Shown here: piece by piece, positions 14,901 to 21,390 of the stretch
Layout: each line of letters begins with the position of its first letter
Numbering within the stretch: position 1 is the first letter of the stretch
From: Eggerthellaceae bacterium
Lineage (GTDB): Bacteria > Actinomycetota > Coriobacteriia > Coriobacteriales > Eggerthellaceae
Length of the DNA: 23,713 nt
Assembly: GCA_900753095.1 (NCBI GenBank)
Contig: CAADXT010000023.1
Location: 1-23,713 of the forward strand
Direction of reading: 5' to 3'
Translations under genes and position numbers: made by a program
The notes under the pieces: generated by a model
What the model was told of the DNA's origin: nothing
The model's input: the letters and a program-made list of their open reading frames with translations, nothing else
Databases searched by the model: none

Positions 14901-15485
14901 GACCATCCGCTGCGTCGATACGAGAACTACCTCTCCCGCACGATGAAGTACACGTTAGGCGAGTTGGCCGAGCATGAGCGCGGCATCAAGTCGATCACCA
15001 TTGCGGGCATGGTGTCGGAGACGAACATCCGCCGCACCAAGCGCGGAACGCTTATGGCGAGCTTCATGCTGGAAGACACCACGGGCCACGTGGAATGCGT
15101 GTGCTTCAACTACGAGAAGTTCCAAGAGGCTATTCAGGAAGATGCCATCATCACCTGCAAGGGCAAGTTCGAGGTAAACGATCGTGGTAGCCAGGTTATC
15201 GTGTACGAGGCGTCGACGCTGGAGCTTTCCGACGAAGAGGCCAACGTTGGGCCTATGCAGCTTGAGCTCAGCATCGCTACACGCGAGTTGGACTCGGTAA
15301 CATCGGACAAGTTGATGCGCATTTTGAAGGAGCATCCGGGCAAGGACCCAGTTGTGCTGTATGTGCGCCAGACTGATGGACATCGTATGCGCGCCGAGCT
15401 GCCCATGACGGCAGATTCGGGCAATCAGCATCTGAAAGCCCATCTGTACGATTTGTTTGGACGCACGGTTTGGAAGGCTTCTTAG
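11967..15485 (+). CDS. dnaE: DNA polymerase III subunit alpha
   Basis: This 1172-residue replicative polymerase is of the DnaE1 type. An N-terminal PHP domain opens with HLHCHTEYS (5-13) and has TDHG (39-42), so it keeps the metal-binding residues that can support intrinsic proofreading. The polymerase core has GPGRGSAAGS around residue 373 and the catalytic aspartate motif PDIDVDFDD (D415, D417, D419). The helix-hairpin-helix region lies around residues 840-890. An OB-fold nucleic-acid domain lies near residue 1010 (ITIAGMVSETNIRRTKRGTLM). Length matches the E. coli protein (1160). ATG 11967 follows AGGAG (11956-11960). Its TAG stop overlaps the GTG of truA, suggesting co-translation. Confidence 0.97.
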   Translation: MAFAHLHCHTEYSLLDGATHIYDMVKRAADLGMPAVAITDHGVMSGVPELDEACRKVKKETGKWVKPIFGCEIYFTTDSELKKQKQKLHHMILLAKNNTGYHNLLKLVSESHVDNFYYRPRTTFEMLEKYSEGIIATSACIAGIIPRCIDDGAFAEAKEWAQKFASLYEPGDFYIELQDQGITTNAGMSQYEMNCKLTQLANELGLQTIATNDFHYLTQEDAMAQDIMLCIGTNATITQEKRFKFPNDQFYMKTEEEMRAALKDFPEACDNTVLLAEKCNVELERDEILPRFPLPEGYTEEKLFREECENGLERRYGPDWRNVVIADNTGKEKSVLEQYEYEADIIVQQGFPAYFLIVQEYIRWARENGIGVGPGRGSAAGSLCTYAMGITDLDPIKNGLMFERFLNPERVEMPDIDVDFDDQHRQDVIEHIREFYGEDHVAGVITFGKLQAKNAVRDAARVLDYPYAVGDRICKLIGGELGITIDGALETNPDLKKAYDTEEDVKRVIDAAKSIEGHVRGEGVHACATIICRDPMSDHVPMKRDTKGGGIITQYDGHYTPDLGLLKMDFLGLRTLGVLSRACNNIAATTGEKLVPEEIPIEDEKAFALMRGELRKNGMPLNMDGLFQVEGALYVSLFAQIPPERFSDVVASIALNRPGPLESGMVEDYVKVVQGKSPVHYYDERLRPILEETYGTMVYQEQIMQVSMVMSGFSAGKADKLRKAMGKKKLDVMRELQEDWNTGAVENGYSLDIAKEIWEDAEKFAKYAFNKSHSAAYALLVMRTAYLKAHYPNEYMAAVLSSYMGNNDRLIKYIASCNRSGIPVLPPDVNSSNLEFTPLEEGIRFGLAGVRGVGEKVAQCIIDEREKNGEFTSLHDFVNRVDSTAYNRKTLEALVKSGAFDSTGYTRKQLMYFIDETPLLESAAKRQKDKAAGQLDMFSMFSSVDESFKEDIPEPDGVEWDKKTLLAFEKDILKMYVSDHPLRRYENYLSRTMKYTLGELAEHERGIKSITIAGMVSETNIRRTKRGTLMASFMLEDTTGHVECVCFNYEKFQEAIQEDAIITCKGKFEVNDRGSQVIVYEASTLELSDEEANVGPMQLELSIATRELDSVTSDKLMRILKEHPGKDPVVLYVRQTDGHRMRAELPMTADSGNQHLKAHLYDLFGRTVWKAS

Positions 15486-16333
15486 TGAATTCCGAAAACA
15501 ACGCACTTGCTGAAAATCAGGTTGTTGAAGAGGGAAGGGACGCGGTGATCCTTTCCCTCTTGGTTTCCTACAACGGCACGCCCTTTGCGGGTTTCGCGCG
15601 TCAGCCCGGGCAGCTTACGGTGCAGGGAAGCATCGAGGAAGCGTTGGGGCTGGTGTTTCGCCGACCGGTGGAAACGGTATGCGCAGGGCGTACTGATTCC
15701 GGGGTGCATGCACGCAGCCAGGTGGTGAGCTTCACTGTATCCGCGCGCGAGCTCGAAGGGCGCAGCGAGTTCAAGCTGCTGCGCTCGCTGAACGCATTGA
15801 CGCACGAGGACATCTCCGTGAAGTCGGCGCAAAGGCGAGAAGACGATTTCTCGGCTCGCTTCTCCTGCACCATGCGCGAGTACAAGTACTTCATCTGCAC
15901 CGATGCGTATGCGCCGCTTTTGATGAAGGGCTTTTGCTGGCATATTCCCAAGCAGCTTGATCTGGACGCCATGAGTGCTGCGGCATCGTATTTGATTGGC
16001 GAGCATGATTTCAAAAGCTTCTGCATGGCGGCCTCCGCTGAAGGCAAATCGACCATGCGCAATGTGTTCAGCGTCGATGTCTCACGTGAAAGCCTTTGGG
16101 GCGAGAGCTTGGTGGTTATCACGGTGAAGGGCAACGCGTTCTTGCATTCGATGGTGCGCACTATCGTGGGAACGCTGGTCGCTGTCGGCCTGGGTCGTCG
16201 CAAGCCCGAATGGGTGGCAAGCGTGCTCGAGGCGCGCAATCGCGCTGCAGCGGGGGAGAATGCACCTGCGCAGGGGTTGGTGTTCTGGGATGTGAGCTAC
16301 GAAGGCGAACGCGTGCACGACCCGCGTAAGTGA
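15485..16333 (+). CDS. truA: tRNA pseudouridine synthase A
   Basis: This 282-residue enzyme isomerises uridines 38-40 in the anticodon arm of tRNAs. The catalytic aspartate is D71 in CAGRTDSGVHA. LLVSYNGTPFAGFARQPG opens the conserved part, and HSMVRTIVGTLVAVGLG near the C-terminus is the usual signature. GTG 15485 is taken as start because it overlaps the dnaE stop (TAGTG) and has GGAAGG (15472-15477) 7 nt upstream. A second candidate, GTG 15545 with AGGGAAGGGA at 15531-15540, would give 262 residues beginning right at the conserved core. A terminator hairpin follows directly after the stop. Confidence 0.95.
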   Translation: MNSENNALAENQVVEEGRDAVILSLLVSYNGTPFAGFARQPGQLTVQGSIEEALGLVFRRPVETVCAGRTDSGVHARSQVVSFTVSARELEGRSEFKLLRSLNALTHEDISVKSAQRREDDFSARFSCTMREYKYFICTDAYAPLLMKGFCWHIPKQLDLDAMSAAASYLIGEHDFKSFCMAASAEGKSTMRNVFSVDVSRESLWGESLVVITVKGNAFLHSMVRTIVGTLVAVGLGRRKPEWVASVLEARNRAAAGENAPAQGLVFWDVSYEGERVHDPRK

Positions 16334-16340
16334 TTTTCCG

Positions 16341-16386
16341 GCGGAAGCTGAGGGCGCTGCGTTTCGCGCCTCGCTTCCGCTTTTTT
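16341..16386 (+). terminator. Intrinsic terminator of dnaE-truA, within a larger inverted repeat
   Basis: GCGGAAGC (16341-16348) pairs with GCTTCCGC (16373-16380), extended inward by GAG/CTC and GCGC/GCGC pairs with a bulge, then TTTTTT (16381-16386). The same left arm can instead pair with 16532-16558. Confidence 0.85.
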
Positions 16387-16558
16387 GGCTTTCAAAGAAT
16401 TGAGTTTTTGATTAGTGGCAGAAATCGCGGAGATTAGTTCGACGCACGATTCGCCATATCCCTGCACCGCTGATCGAATATTGGGGGCGATTTCTTTTAT
16501 TCAATTCTTTGAAAGCCGCGCTTCAGAGAGCCGCGAAACGCAGCGCCCTCAGCTTCCG
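16342..16558. repeat. 217-bp nested inverted repeat between truA and the NSS transporter
   Basis: Three concentric perfect arm pairs: 27 bp (16342-16368 with 16532-16558, starting CGGAAGCTGAGGG), 17 bp (16387-16403 GGCTTTCAAAGAATTGA with 16501-16517), and 9 bp (AGAAATCGC 16420-16428 with 16487-16495). A TTCGA/TCGAA pair lies near the centre (16438-16442, 16474-16478). No coding potential is visible. Flanks show no obvious target-site duplication. Confidence 0.85.
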
Positions 16559-16643
16559 TGATGAGCCTTCCGGGGTCTTGCACGCGCTTGCCCTGCGCCA
16601 CTGGTGCTGAGGGTGCTCGCGGGGATGCCGTTTGTCGCTTCGT

Positions 16644-16673
16644 TTGGGGTTGGCATTTTCATTGCGCTATAGT
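16644..16673 (+). promoter_or_regulatory. Candidate promoter of the NSS transporter
   Basis: TTGGGG (16644-16649), an 18-nt spacer, TATAGT (16668-16673), leaving a leader of about 100 nt. The minus 10 is good and the minus 35 partial. The region 16559-16779 otherwise shows no gene. Confidence 0.4.
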
Positions 16674-16779
16674 AGCTCGTGTTGCAATTATGTTTCATTC
16701 GTGCAGAAGGTGTTGATTATCGCCTAGCGGGTATATGCCTAAGCACGGATTCCCGGATGGCGGGATAGAAGGAGTATGT

Positions 16780-18174
16780 ATGTCTACCTCTACTGAATAT
16801 GCTCAGTCGCATGGACGTGCGGCTTGGTCGGGTAAGCTGGCGTTCGTTCTTTCGGCGGCGGCTTCCGCTGTTGGCTTGGGCGCTATGTGGCGCTTCCCGT
16901 ATTTGGCGGCAAAGTACGGCGGCGGTATGTTCCTGCTGGTGTACTTGGTTCTGGTGTTCACCATCGGCATCTCCTTGCTGCTTTTGGAGAATGCCCTTGG
17001 CCGCAAGACGGGTCAGAGCGCTATCGGCGCGTTTAGGGCGTTTGGCAAGAAGTTCACCTTTATCGGTGTGCTTATGTCGGCAGTGCCGTTCATCATCCTG
17101 CCGTACTACTGCGTAATCGGCGGATGGGTTACCAAGTACCTGGCTGCGTATGCGGGCGGCGGCGCAGATGCCCTTACCGATGGCGGCATGTATTTCACCA
17201 ACTTCATCGGCAACGGGCCTGAGAGCGTCATCTTCATGCTCATCTTCATGGCTATCACGTACTTCATCGCGGCCTTGGGCGTTAACAACGGTCTGGAAAA
17301 GGCCAACTTCGTTATGATGCCGGCGCTCATTATCATCGCCGCTGTTATCGCCGTGTATGCGCTTACCATGCCGGGTGCAATGGACGGCTTGGCCTTCTAC
17401 CTGGTTCCTGATTTCAGCAAGTTCTCCCCGGAATTGGTTATTGCGGCGTTGGGCCAGACGTTCTTCACGCTTTCGCTGGCCATGTGCATCATGGTTACGT
17501 ACGGCTCGTACCTTGATAAGTCCACCAAGCTTACTTCCAGCGTGGCGCAGATCGCCGGCTCCACATTCGGCGTTTCCCTGTTGGCGGGCCTCATGATCAT
17601 CCCTGCGACGTTCGTTACCATGGGCTCCGGTGAGGCGGTTGCCCAGAACTCCGGTCCTTCGCTGATGTTCGTCGTTTTGCCCCAGGTGTTCGAAGGCATG
17701 GGCGACATTGCCGGTATCGTGGGCACGGGCTTCTTCGTGCTGGTGCTGTTTGCGGCGCTTACCAGTGCCCTCTCCATCGTTGAGGCTTGCACTTCCATCG
17801 TGCAGGATGCAACGCATTGCTCGCGTGGCAAGGCTATCGCCGTCGTTGCCACTTGGGGAACGCTCATGGGCATTGTGGTAACGCTGGGTTACAGCTCGCT
17901 TTCGTTCATCCAGCCTTTGGGCGATGGCACCACCATTCTCGACTTCCTCGACTTCCTCTCCAACTCGGTGATGATGCCTATCGTGGCGCTGCTCACCTGC
18001 ATCTTCGTTGGCTGGATTGTGGGCCCGAAGGTGATCGAGGAAGAGGTTATGCTTTCCGCGGAATTCAAGCTGCGCAAGGTGTGGGCGTTCATGATCAAGT
18101 ACATCGCACCGGTTGCGCTGGTGGTTATCTTGGTTGCCTACGTGGCTCAGACATTCGGCTTGTTCTCGATGTAA
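16780..18174 (+). CDS. Neurotransmitter:sodium symporter (NSS) family transporter
   Basis: This 464-residue inner-membrane transporter with 11-12 hydrophobic helices has the LeuT fold and probably takes up an amino acid or amine with Na+. The helix-1 signature SAVGLGAMWRFPYLAAKYGG is at 29-48, and FFTLSLA at 228-234 matches LeuT helix 6. Aligned by eye, the Na2 site is kept (A325, T328, S329 in FAALTSA), but the Na1 ligands N27 and N286 of LeuT correspond to A35 and S294. The GLGA form resembles the Bacillus YhdH/YocR subgroup. The substrate is unknown. ATG 16780 is set by AAGGAG (16769-16774), 5 nt upstream. It is transcribed alone, between the long inverted repeat and repeat copy B, whose 5' box begins inside the stop codon. 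Confidence 0.93.
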   Translation: MSTSTEYAQSHGRAAWSGKLAFVLSAAASAVGLGAMWRFPYLAAKYGGGMFLLVYLVLVFTIGISLLLLENALGRKTGQSAIGAFRAFGKKFTFIGVLMSAVPFIILPYYCVIGGWVTKYLAAYAGGGADALTDGGMYFTNFIGNGPESVIFMLIFMAITYFIAALGVNNGLEKANFVMMPALIIIAAVIAVYALTMPGAMDGLAFYLVPDFSKFSPELVIAALGQTFFTLSLAMCIMVTYGSYLDKSTKLTSSVAQIAGSTFGVSLLAGLMIIPATFVTMGSGEAVAQNSGPSLMFVVLPQVFEGMGDIAGIVGTGFFVLVLFAALTSALSIVEACTSIVQDATHCSRGKAIAVVATWGTLMGIVVTLGYSSLSFIQPLGDGTTILDFLDFLSNSVMMPIVALLTCIFVGWIVGPKVIEEEVMLSAEFKLRKVWAFMIKYIAPVALVVILVAYVAQTFGLFSM

Positions 18175-18344
18175 ACGCAATGACGCTGCGGCCCAGCCGG
18201 GCACCCCATCTTCGCGCTATTTCTCGAACTCACGTAGCGCAGTACGCTACGCTCGCGAAATCCCACGAACCTGGGGCGCCGGACTGGGCCTCGCTGACTT
18301 ACTGGCGCATGCCCGGAGTTAATTAACGCCCTTTCGGGCGTTTT
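18173..18344 (+). repeat. Two-copy structured intergenic element, copy B
   Basis: Starts inside the transporter stop codon with the same 18-bp box as copy A (18173-18190). The central stem then pairs GGCCCAG (18190-18196) with CTGGGCC (18284-18290), CCGG (18197-18200) with 18279-18282, CCCC (18204-18207) with GGGG (18273-18276), TTCGCG (18211-18216) with CGCGAA (18254-18259), and CGTAGCG with CGCTACG around CAGTA (about 18233-18251). The 3' box begins CTCGCTGACTTACTGGC at 18290 and continues CATGCCCGGA. A terminator with stem AACGCCC closes it. Confidence 0.75.
18325..18344 (+). terminator. Intrinsic terminator of the NSS transporter gene
   Basis: AACGCCC (18325-18331), loop TTTC, GGGCGTT (18336-18342), then TTTT. 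The same stem as the terminator at 2508-2530. Confidence 0.85.
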
Positions 18345-18347
18345 CTT

Positions 18348-18376
18348 TTGGGGTGGTATCATTAACCCCGTACAAA
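18348..18376 (+). promoter_or_regulatory. Candidate ychF promoter
   Basis: TTGGGG (18348-18353), a 17-nt spacer, TACAAA (18371-18376), located between the preceding terminator and the ychF ribosome-binding site. The spacer carries a GGGGT/ACCCC inverted repeat. Prediction by eye. Confidence 0.4.
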
Positions 18377-18402
18377 TTTGAGAAATCAATCAAGGAGCAA
18401 AC

Positions 18403-19467
18403 GTGTCCCTTTCCATTGGCATTGTGGGCTTGCCCAACGTTGGCAAGTCTTCTCTGTTTACTGCGCTTACCAAGAAGAGCGGCTTTGCGGCCAACTACCC
18501 GTTCGCAACCATCGAGCCCAATGTGGGCCTGGTGCCCGTCCCCGACAAGCGCCTTGACGGCTTGGCTGCTATCGACCACCCCGCGAAGATCATTCCTGCC
18601 ACGGTTGAGTTCGTTGACATCGCAGGCTTGGTTGCCGGTGCTTCCCAAGGCGAAGGTTTGGGCAACAAGTTCTTGGCCAACATTCGCGAAACCGATGCCA
18701 TTTGCGAAGTGGTGCGCTTCTTCAGCGATCCGAACGTTGAGCATGTTTCCAAGAAGGTTGACCCTCAGAGCGACGTGGAAACCATCAAGACCGAGTTGAT
18801 CTTGGCCGACATCGCAACCATCGAAAAAGCGTTGCCCCGCCTGGAGAAGGAAGGCAAACGCTATAAGGAAAAGGCTATCAACTTCGAAACCGCCAAGAAG
18901 GTGCTCGAGGGTCTGAACGAGGGCAAGCGCGCTATCCAGCTCGATCTTTCCGAAGAAGAGCAGGACGCCATTCGCGAGCTCTGCCTCCTTACCATGAAGC
19001 CCATGCTCTACATCGCCAACGTCGATGAGGACAAGATCAATGCTGAACTTCCCGAGATCGACGGACAGCAGCCTGTGCCCATCAGCGCGAAGATCGAAGC
19101 CGACCTGGCTGAGCTCGATTCCGATGAGGCGGCTATTTTCATGGAAGAGCTGGGCTTGGACGAGTCGGGCCTTTCCCGTTTGATTCGCGAGGCATACAAG
19201 CTGCTGGGCTTGCAGAGCTACTTCACCAGCGGCGAAACGGAAACGCGCGCCTGGACCATTCCGGTTGGCGCAAAGGCCCCGCAGGCAGCAGGCGTAATCC
19301 ACTCCGACTTCGAACGCGGCTTCATCAAAGCTGAAACGGCCTCGTATGAGGATTACGTTGCGCTCGGTGGCGAAAAGGGCTGCCGCGATGCCGGCAAGCT
19401 TCGCCAGGAAGGCAAGGATTATGTGGTGCAAGACGGTGACGTCATGCACTTCAAGTTCAACGTATAA
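18403..19467 (+). CDS. ychF: YchF/Ola1-family P-loop ATPase
   Basis: This 354-residue cytosolic TRAFAC-class nucleotidase associates with ribosomes and is implicated in stress and redox responses in other bacteria. P-loop GLPNVGKSS is at 9-17, NYPFATIEPNVG at 31-42, and DIAGLVAGASQGEGLGN at 72-88. The G4 motif reads NVDE (206-209), i.e. the NxxE form that gives this family ATP rather than GTP preference. The C-terminal TGS-type domain occupies about residues 270-354, ending VVQDGDVMHFKFNV. Length is near the usual 363. The start is GTG 18403, supported by AAGGAG at 18392-18397. A terminator follows 24 nt after the stop. Confidence 0.97.
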   Translation: MSLSIGIVGLPNVGKSSLFTALTKKSGFAANYPFATIEPNVGLVPVPDKRLDGLAAIDHPAKIIPATVEFVDIAGLVAGASQGEGLGNKFLANIRETDAICEVVRFFSDPNVEHVSKKVDPQSDVETIKTELILADIATIEKALPRLEKEGKRYKEKAINFETAKKVLEGLNEGKRAIQLDLSEEEQDAIRELCLLTMKPMLYIANVDEDKINAELPEIDGQQPVPISAKIEADLAELDSDEAAIFMEELGLDESGLSRLIREAYKLLGLQSYFTSGETETRAWTIPVGAKAPQAAGVIHSDFERGFIKAETASYEDYVALGGEKGCRDAGKLRQEGKDYVVQDGDVMHFKFNV

Positions 19468-19491
19468 GTGCTTGGGCAAACGGTATGGACT

Positions 19492-19526
19492 AAATGGCTT
19501 TCGGGTTGTTCCTGGAAGCCATTTTT
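19492..19526 (+). terminator. Intrinsic terminator of ychF
   Basis: AAATGGCTTTC (19492-19502) pairs with GGAAGCCATTT (19514-19524), with one T-G wobble and possible inner GG/CC pairs, then T-rich ATTTTTAT. Located 24 nt after the ychF stop. Confidence 0.85.
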
Positions 19527-19622
19527 ATATTGCGGTACTCTGGACTTAATCGAATGAACAGGTTGGCGTTCTGCGGCATAGGGGACAAAGCGTCGCGGCC
19601 AACAGGGGTTAGGAGGGGTGTT

Positions 19623-20783
19623 ATGGAACTGCGTTCTTTTGGCAACACCGGTATGAAGGTTTCGCCTTTAGGGTTTGGCGTTATGCGCTTGCCCATGAAG
19701 GACGGCGGCAAAACGGTGAACAGCAACACGATCGATCAGGTAGATGTTGAAACGTCCATCGCCATGATTCGCGCGGCAATCGATGGCGGCATCAACTATT
19801 TCGACACGGCGTACAACTATGTGAGCGGCTATTCCGAGCGCATTTTGGGCGAAGCGCTGAAAGACGGCTACCGTGAGAAGGCGTACGTTGCCACGAAATC
19901 TCCTGCATGGCTGTACAAATCGCCAGAGGATTTCGATAAGTTCCTCGATGAGCAGCTGGAGCGCTTGGGACTCGATTATGTAGACAACTATCTGCTGCAT
20001 TCCATGAACGGCGGCAGCTGGAAGAAAACCGTGCGCAACAACGCCGTCGAGGGCATGAAGCGCGCCAAGGCAAGCGGCAAGGTGCGCAATATCGGCTTTT
20101 CGTTCCATGACGACTTAGAGCTGTTCGAGGAAATCCTCGATGCGGCCGATTGGGATTTCTGCCAGATTCAGCTGAACTACTACGACCGCGATTACCAGGC
20201 GGGCATCAAGGGCATGAAGATGGCGGCAGAGCGTGGCATGGCCGTGGTGGTTATGGAACCGTTGCGCGGCGGTTTGCTGGTGGACTTGCCGAAGGGCGCT
20301 CAAGCCGCGTTCGACGAATCGGGCATTGAGCACAGCAATGTGGAGTGGGCGCTCGATTGGCTGTGGGACATGCCCGAGGTTTCCTGCGTGCTCTCTGGCA
20401 TGAGCACGCCCCAGCAGCTGCAGGAAAACATCGGCTATATGCAGAATGCGCGCTCTGGCATGCTTTCCGCTGAAGAGCACGCAGCGCTCGACAAAGCAAA
20501 GGCGGCGCTCGATGCCAAAACCGCCATCCCGTGCACGGGCTGCAACTACTGTGTGGACATGTGCCCGAACAAGATTGCCATTCCGTACAACTTCCGTGCT
20601 TACAATATGGGCACGCTGTACGACGACATGGAACTGGCGAAGGATTTCTACAAAAACGAGGTAACCAGCTACGGTCGACGTGCCGATGCATGCATAAGCT
20701 GCGGCTCGTGCGAGGAGATCTGCCCGCAGCACATCAAAATCAGCGAGCTTTTGCCCGAGGTTGACGCGCTGCTTGGTGAATAA
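19623..20783 (+). CDS. Aldo/keto reductase with C-terminal double [4Fe-4S] ferredoxin domain
   Basis: This 386-residue protein has an N-terminal TIM-barrel aldo/keto reductase (about 1-290) with the catalytic tetrad D61, Y66, K92 and H126 (FDTAYNY, TKSPAW, LLHSM). A C-terminal bacterial ferredoxin-like part has C304-x2-C307-x2-C310-x3-C314 and C357-x2-C360-x2-C363-x3-C367. Such fusions are common in strict anaerobes and are presumed to move electrons between a nicotinamide-dependent site and ferredoxin-type carriers; the substrate is unknown. ATG 19623 is set by AGGAGGGG (19611-19618); the open frame runs back to 19494, through the ychF terminator. A second member of this type lies on the opposite strand at the right edge. 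Confidence 0.92.
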   Translation: MELRSFGNTGMKVSPLGFGVMRLPMKDGGKTVNSNTIDQVDVETSIAMIRAAIDGGINYFDTAYNYVSGYSERILGEALKDGYREKAYVATKSPAWLYKSPEDFDKFLDEQLERLGLDYVDNYLLHSMNGGSWKKTVRNNAVEGMKRAKASGKVRNIGFSFHDDLELFEEILDAADWDFCQIQLNYYDRDYQAGIKGMKMAAERGMAVVVMEPLRGGLLVDLPKGAQAAFDESGIEHSNVEWALDWLWDMPEVSCVLSGMSTPQQLQENIGYMQNARSGMLSAEEHAALDKAKAALDAKTAIPCTGCNYCVDMCPNKIAIPYNFRAYNMGTLYDDMELAKDFYKNEVTSYGRRADACISCGSCEEICPQHIKISELLPEVDALLGE

Positions 20784-20834
20784 GCTCTTTGAATAGGGCT
20801 CGGTGGTGCTCCAGGGTGCTTGATTGCGCGCCCG

Positions 20835-21245
20835 CTATTTTGGCAACAAGTTGCTGTAGTACTCGCGTTTGCCTGAGAGCACGTCGTCGTAGAAGCTTTG
20901 CTTCCAGTCTATGTAGTCGATGCTTTCCTGGATCTCGGCCATTTTTTCGCGAAGGCGCTCCTGCTTTTCTTCCAGCATTATTTTGCGTTGGGGGATAGAA
21001 GGGGCGCCTTCTAGGCATAAGGCCAGATACTCCTTCATTTCCTCGATGCTCATGCCGCACTTTTTAAGGCATATCAGACCCTTGATCCATTCGACATCAT
21101 GACGGTCGAACACGCGTCGATTGTTCTTATCGCGCTTTACGTTGGGCACCAAGCCCTGGTTGCAGTAGTACTTCAAGGTTTGATAGGTCATGTTTGCCTC
21201 GCGGCATACCTCCATCATGGTGAAGCGCTCTTTTTCTGCGGCCAT
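20835..21245 (-). CDS. MerR-family regulator, AdhR/NmlR-like (predicted electrophile sensor)
   Basis: This 136-residue transcription factor has a winged helix-turn-helix at about residues 8-75 (FTMMEVCREANMTYQTLKYYC, split: turn helix MTYQTLKYY at 19-27; wing NNRRVFDRHDVEWI at 41-54) and a long C-terminal dimerisation coiled coil (about 85-125). The stretch ICLKKCGMSIEEM places C59 where B. subtilis AdhR has its aldehyde-sensing Cys52 (KCMRSAGLSIE). C14, C28, C63 and C77 are also present. It is divergent from an aldo/keto reductase whose promoter has the 19-bp spacer and dyad typical of MerR control. ATG 21245 follows GAGGT by 5 nt; an in-frame TTG at 21257 lacks such a site. Ligand is inferred, not shown. 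Confidence 0.9.
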   Translation of the reverse strand: MAAEKERFTMMEVCREANMTYQTLKYYCNQGLVPNVKRDKNNRRVFDRHDVEWIKGLICLKKCGMSIEEMKEYLALCLEGAPSIPQRKIMLEEKQERLREKMAEIQESIDYIDWKQSFYDDVLSGKREYYSNLLPK

Positions 21246-21282
21246 TGGCAACCTCAACTATGCGAAATTTTCTCAATTCTTC

Positions 21283-21313
21283 TTGACCGATAGTAACTAT
21301 CGGTTGTTATAAC
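21283..21313 (+). promoter_or_regulatory. MerR-type promoter with 19-bp spacer and palindromic operator
   Basis: Minus 35 TTGACC (21283-21288), a spacer of exactly 19 bp (21289-21307), minus 10 TATAAC (21308-21313). The perfect dyad CCGATAGT-A-ACTATCGG (21287-21303) occupies the spacer. An over-long spacer with a centred dyad is the hallmark of promoters activated by DNA distortion by MerR proteins. It reads toward the aldo/keto reductase at 21391, and the regulator gene is divergent on the other side. Confidence 0.88.
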
Positions 21314-21390
21314 CGCATTGTGAGAAATGCAATTGGATGTGTCAAGCGGGCAATATTGCTCGGCGGTGCATCCCAGGCACAGGAGCGGTT

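Noticed and set aside
16342..16558. Calling the nested inverted repeat a proven transposable element
   Set aside because: No target-site duplication is evident at the borders and no second full copy lies in the window, so it is reported only as an inverted repeat.
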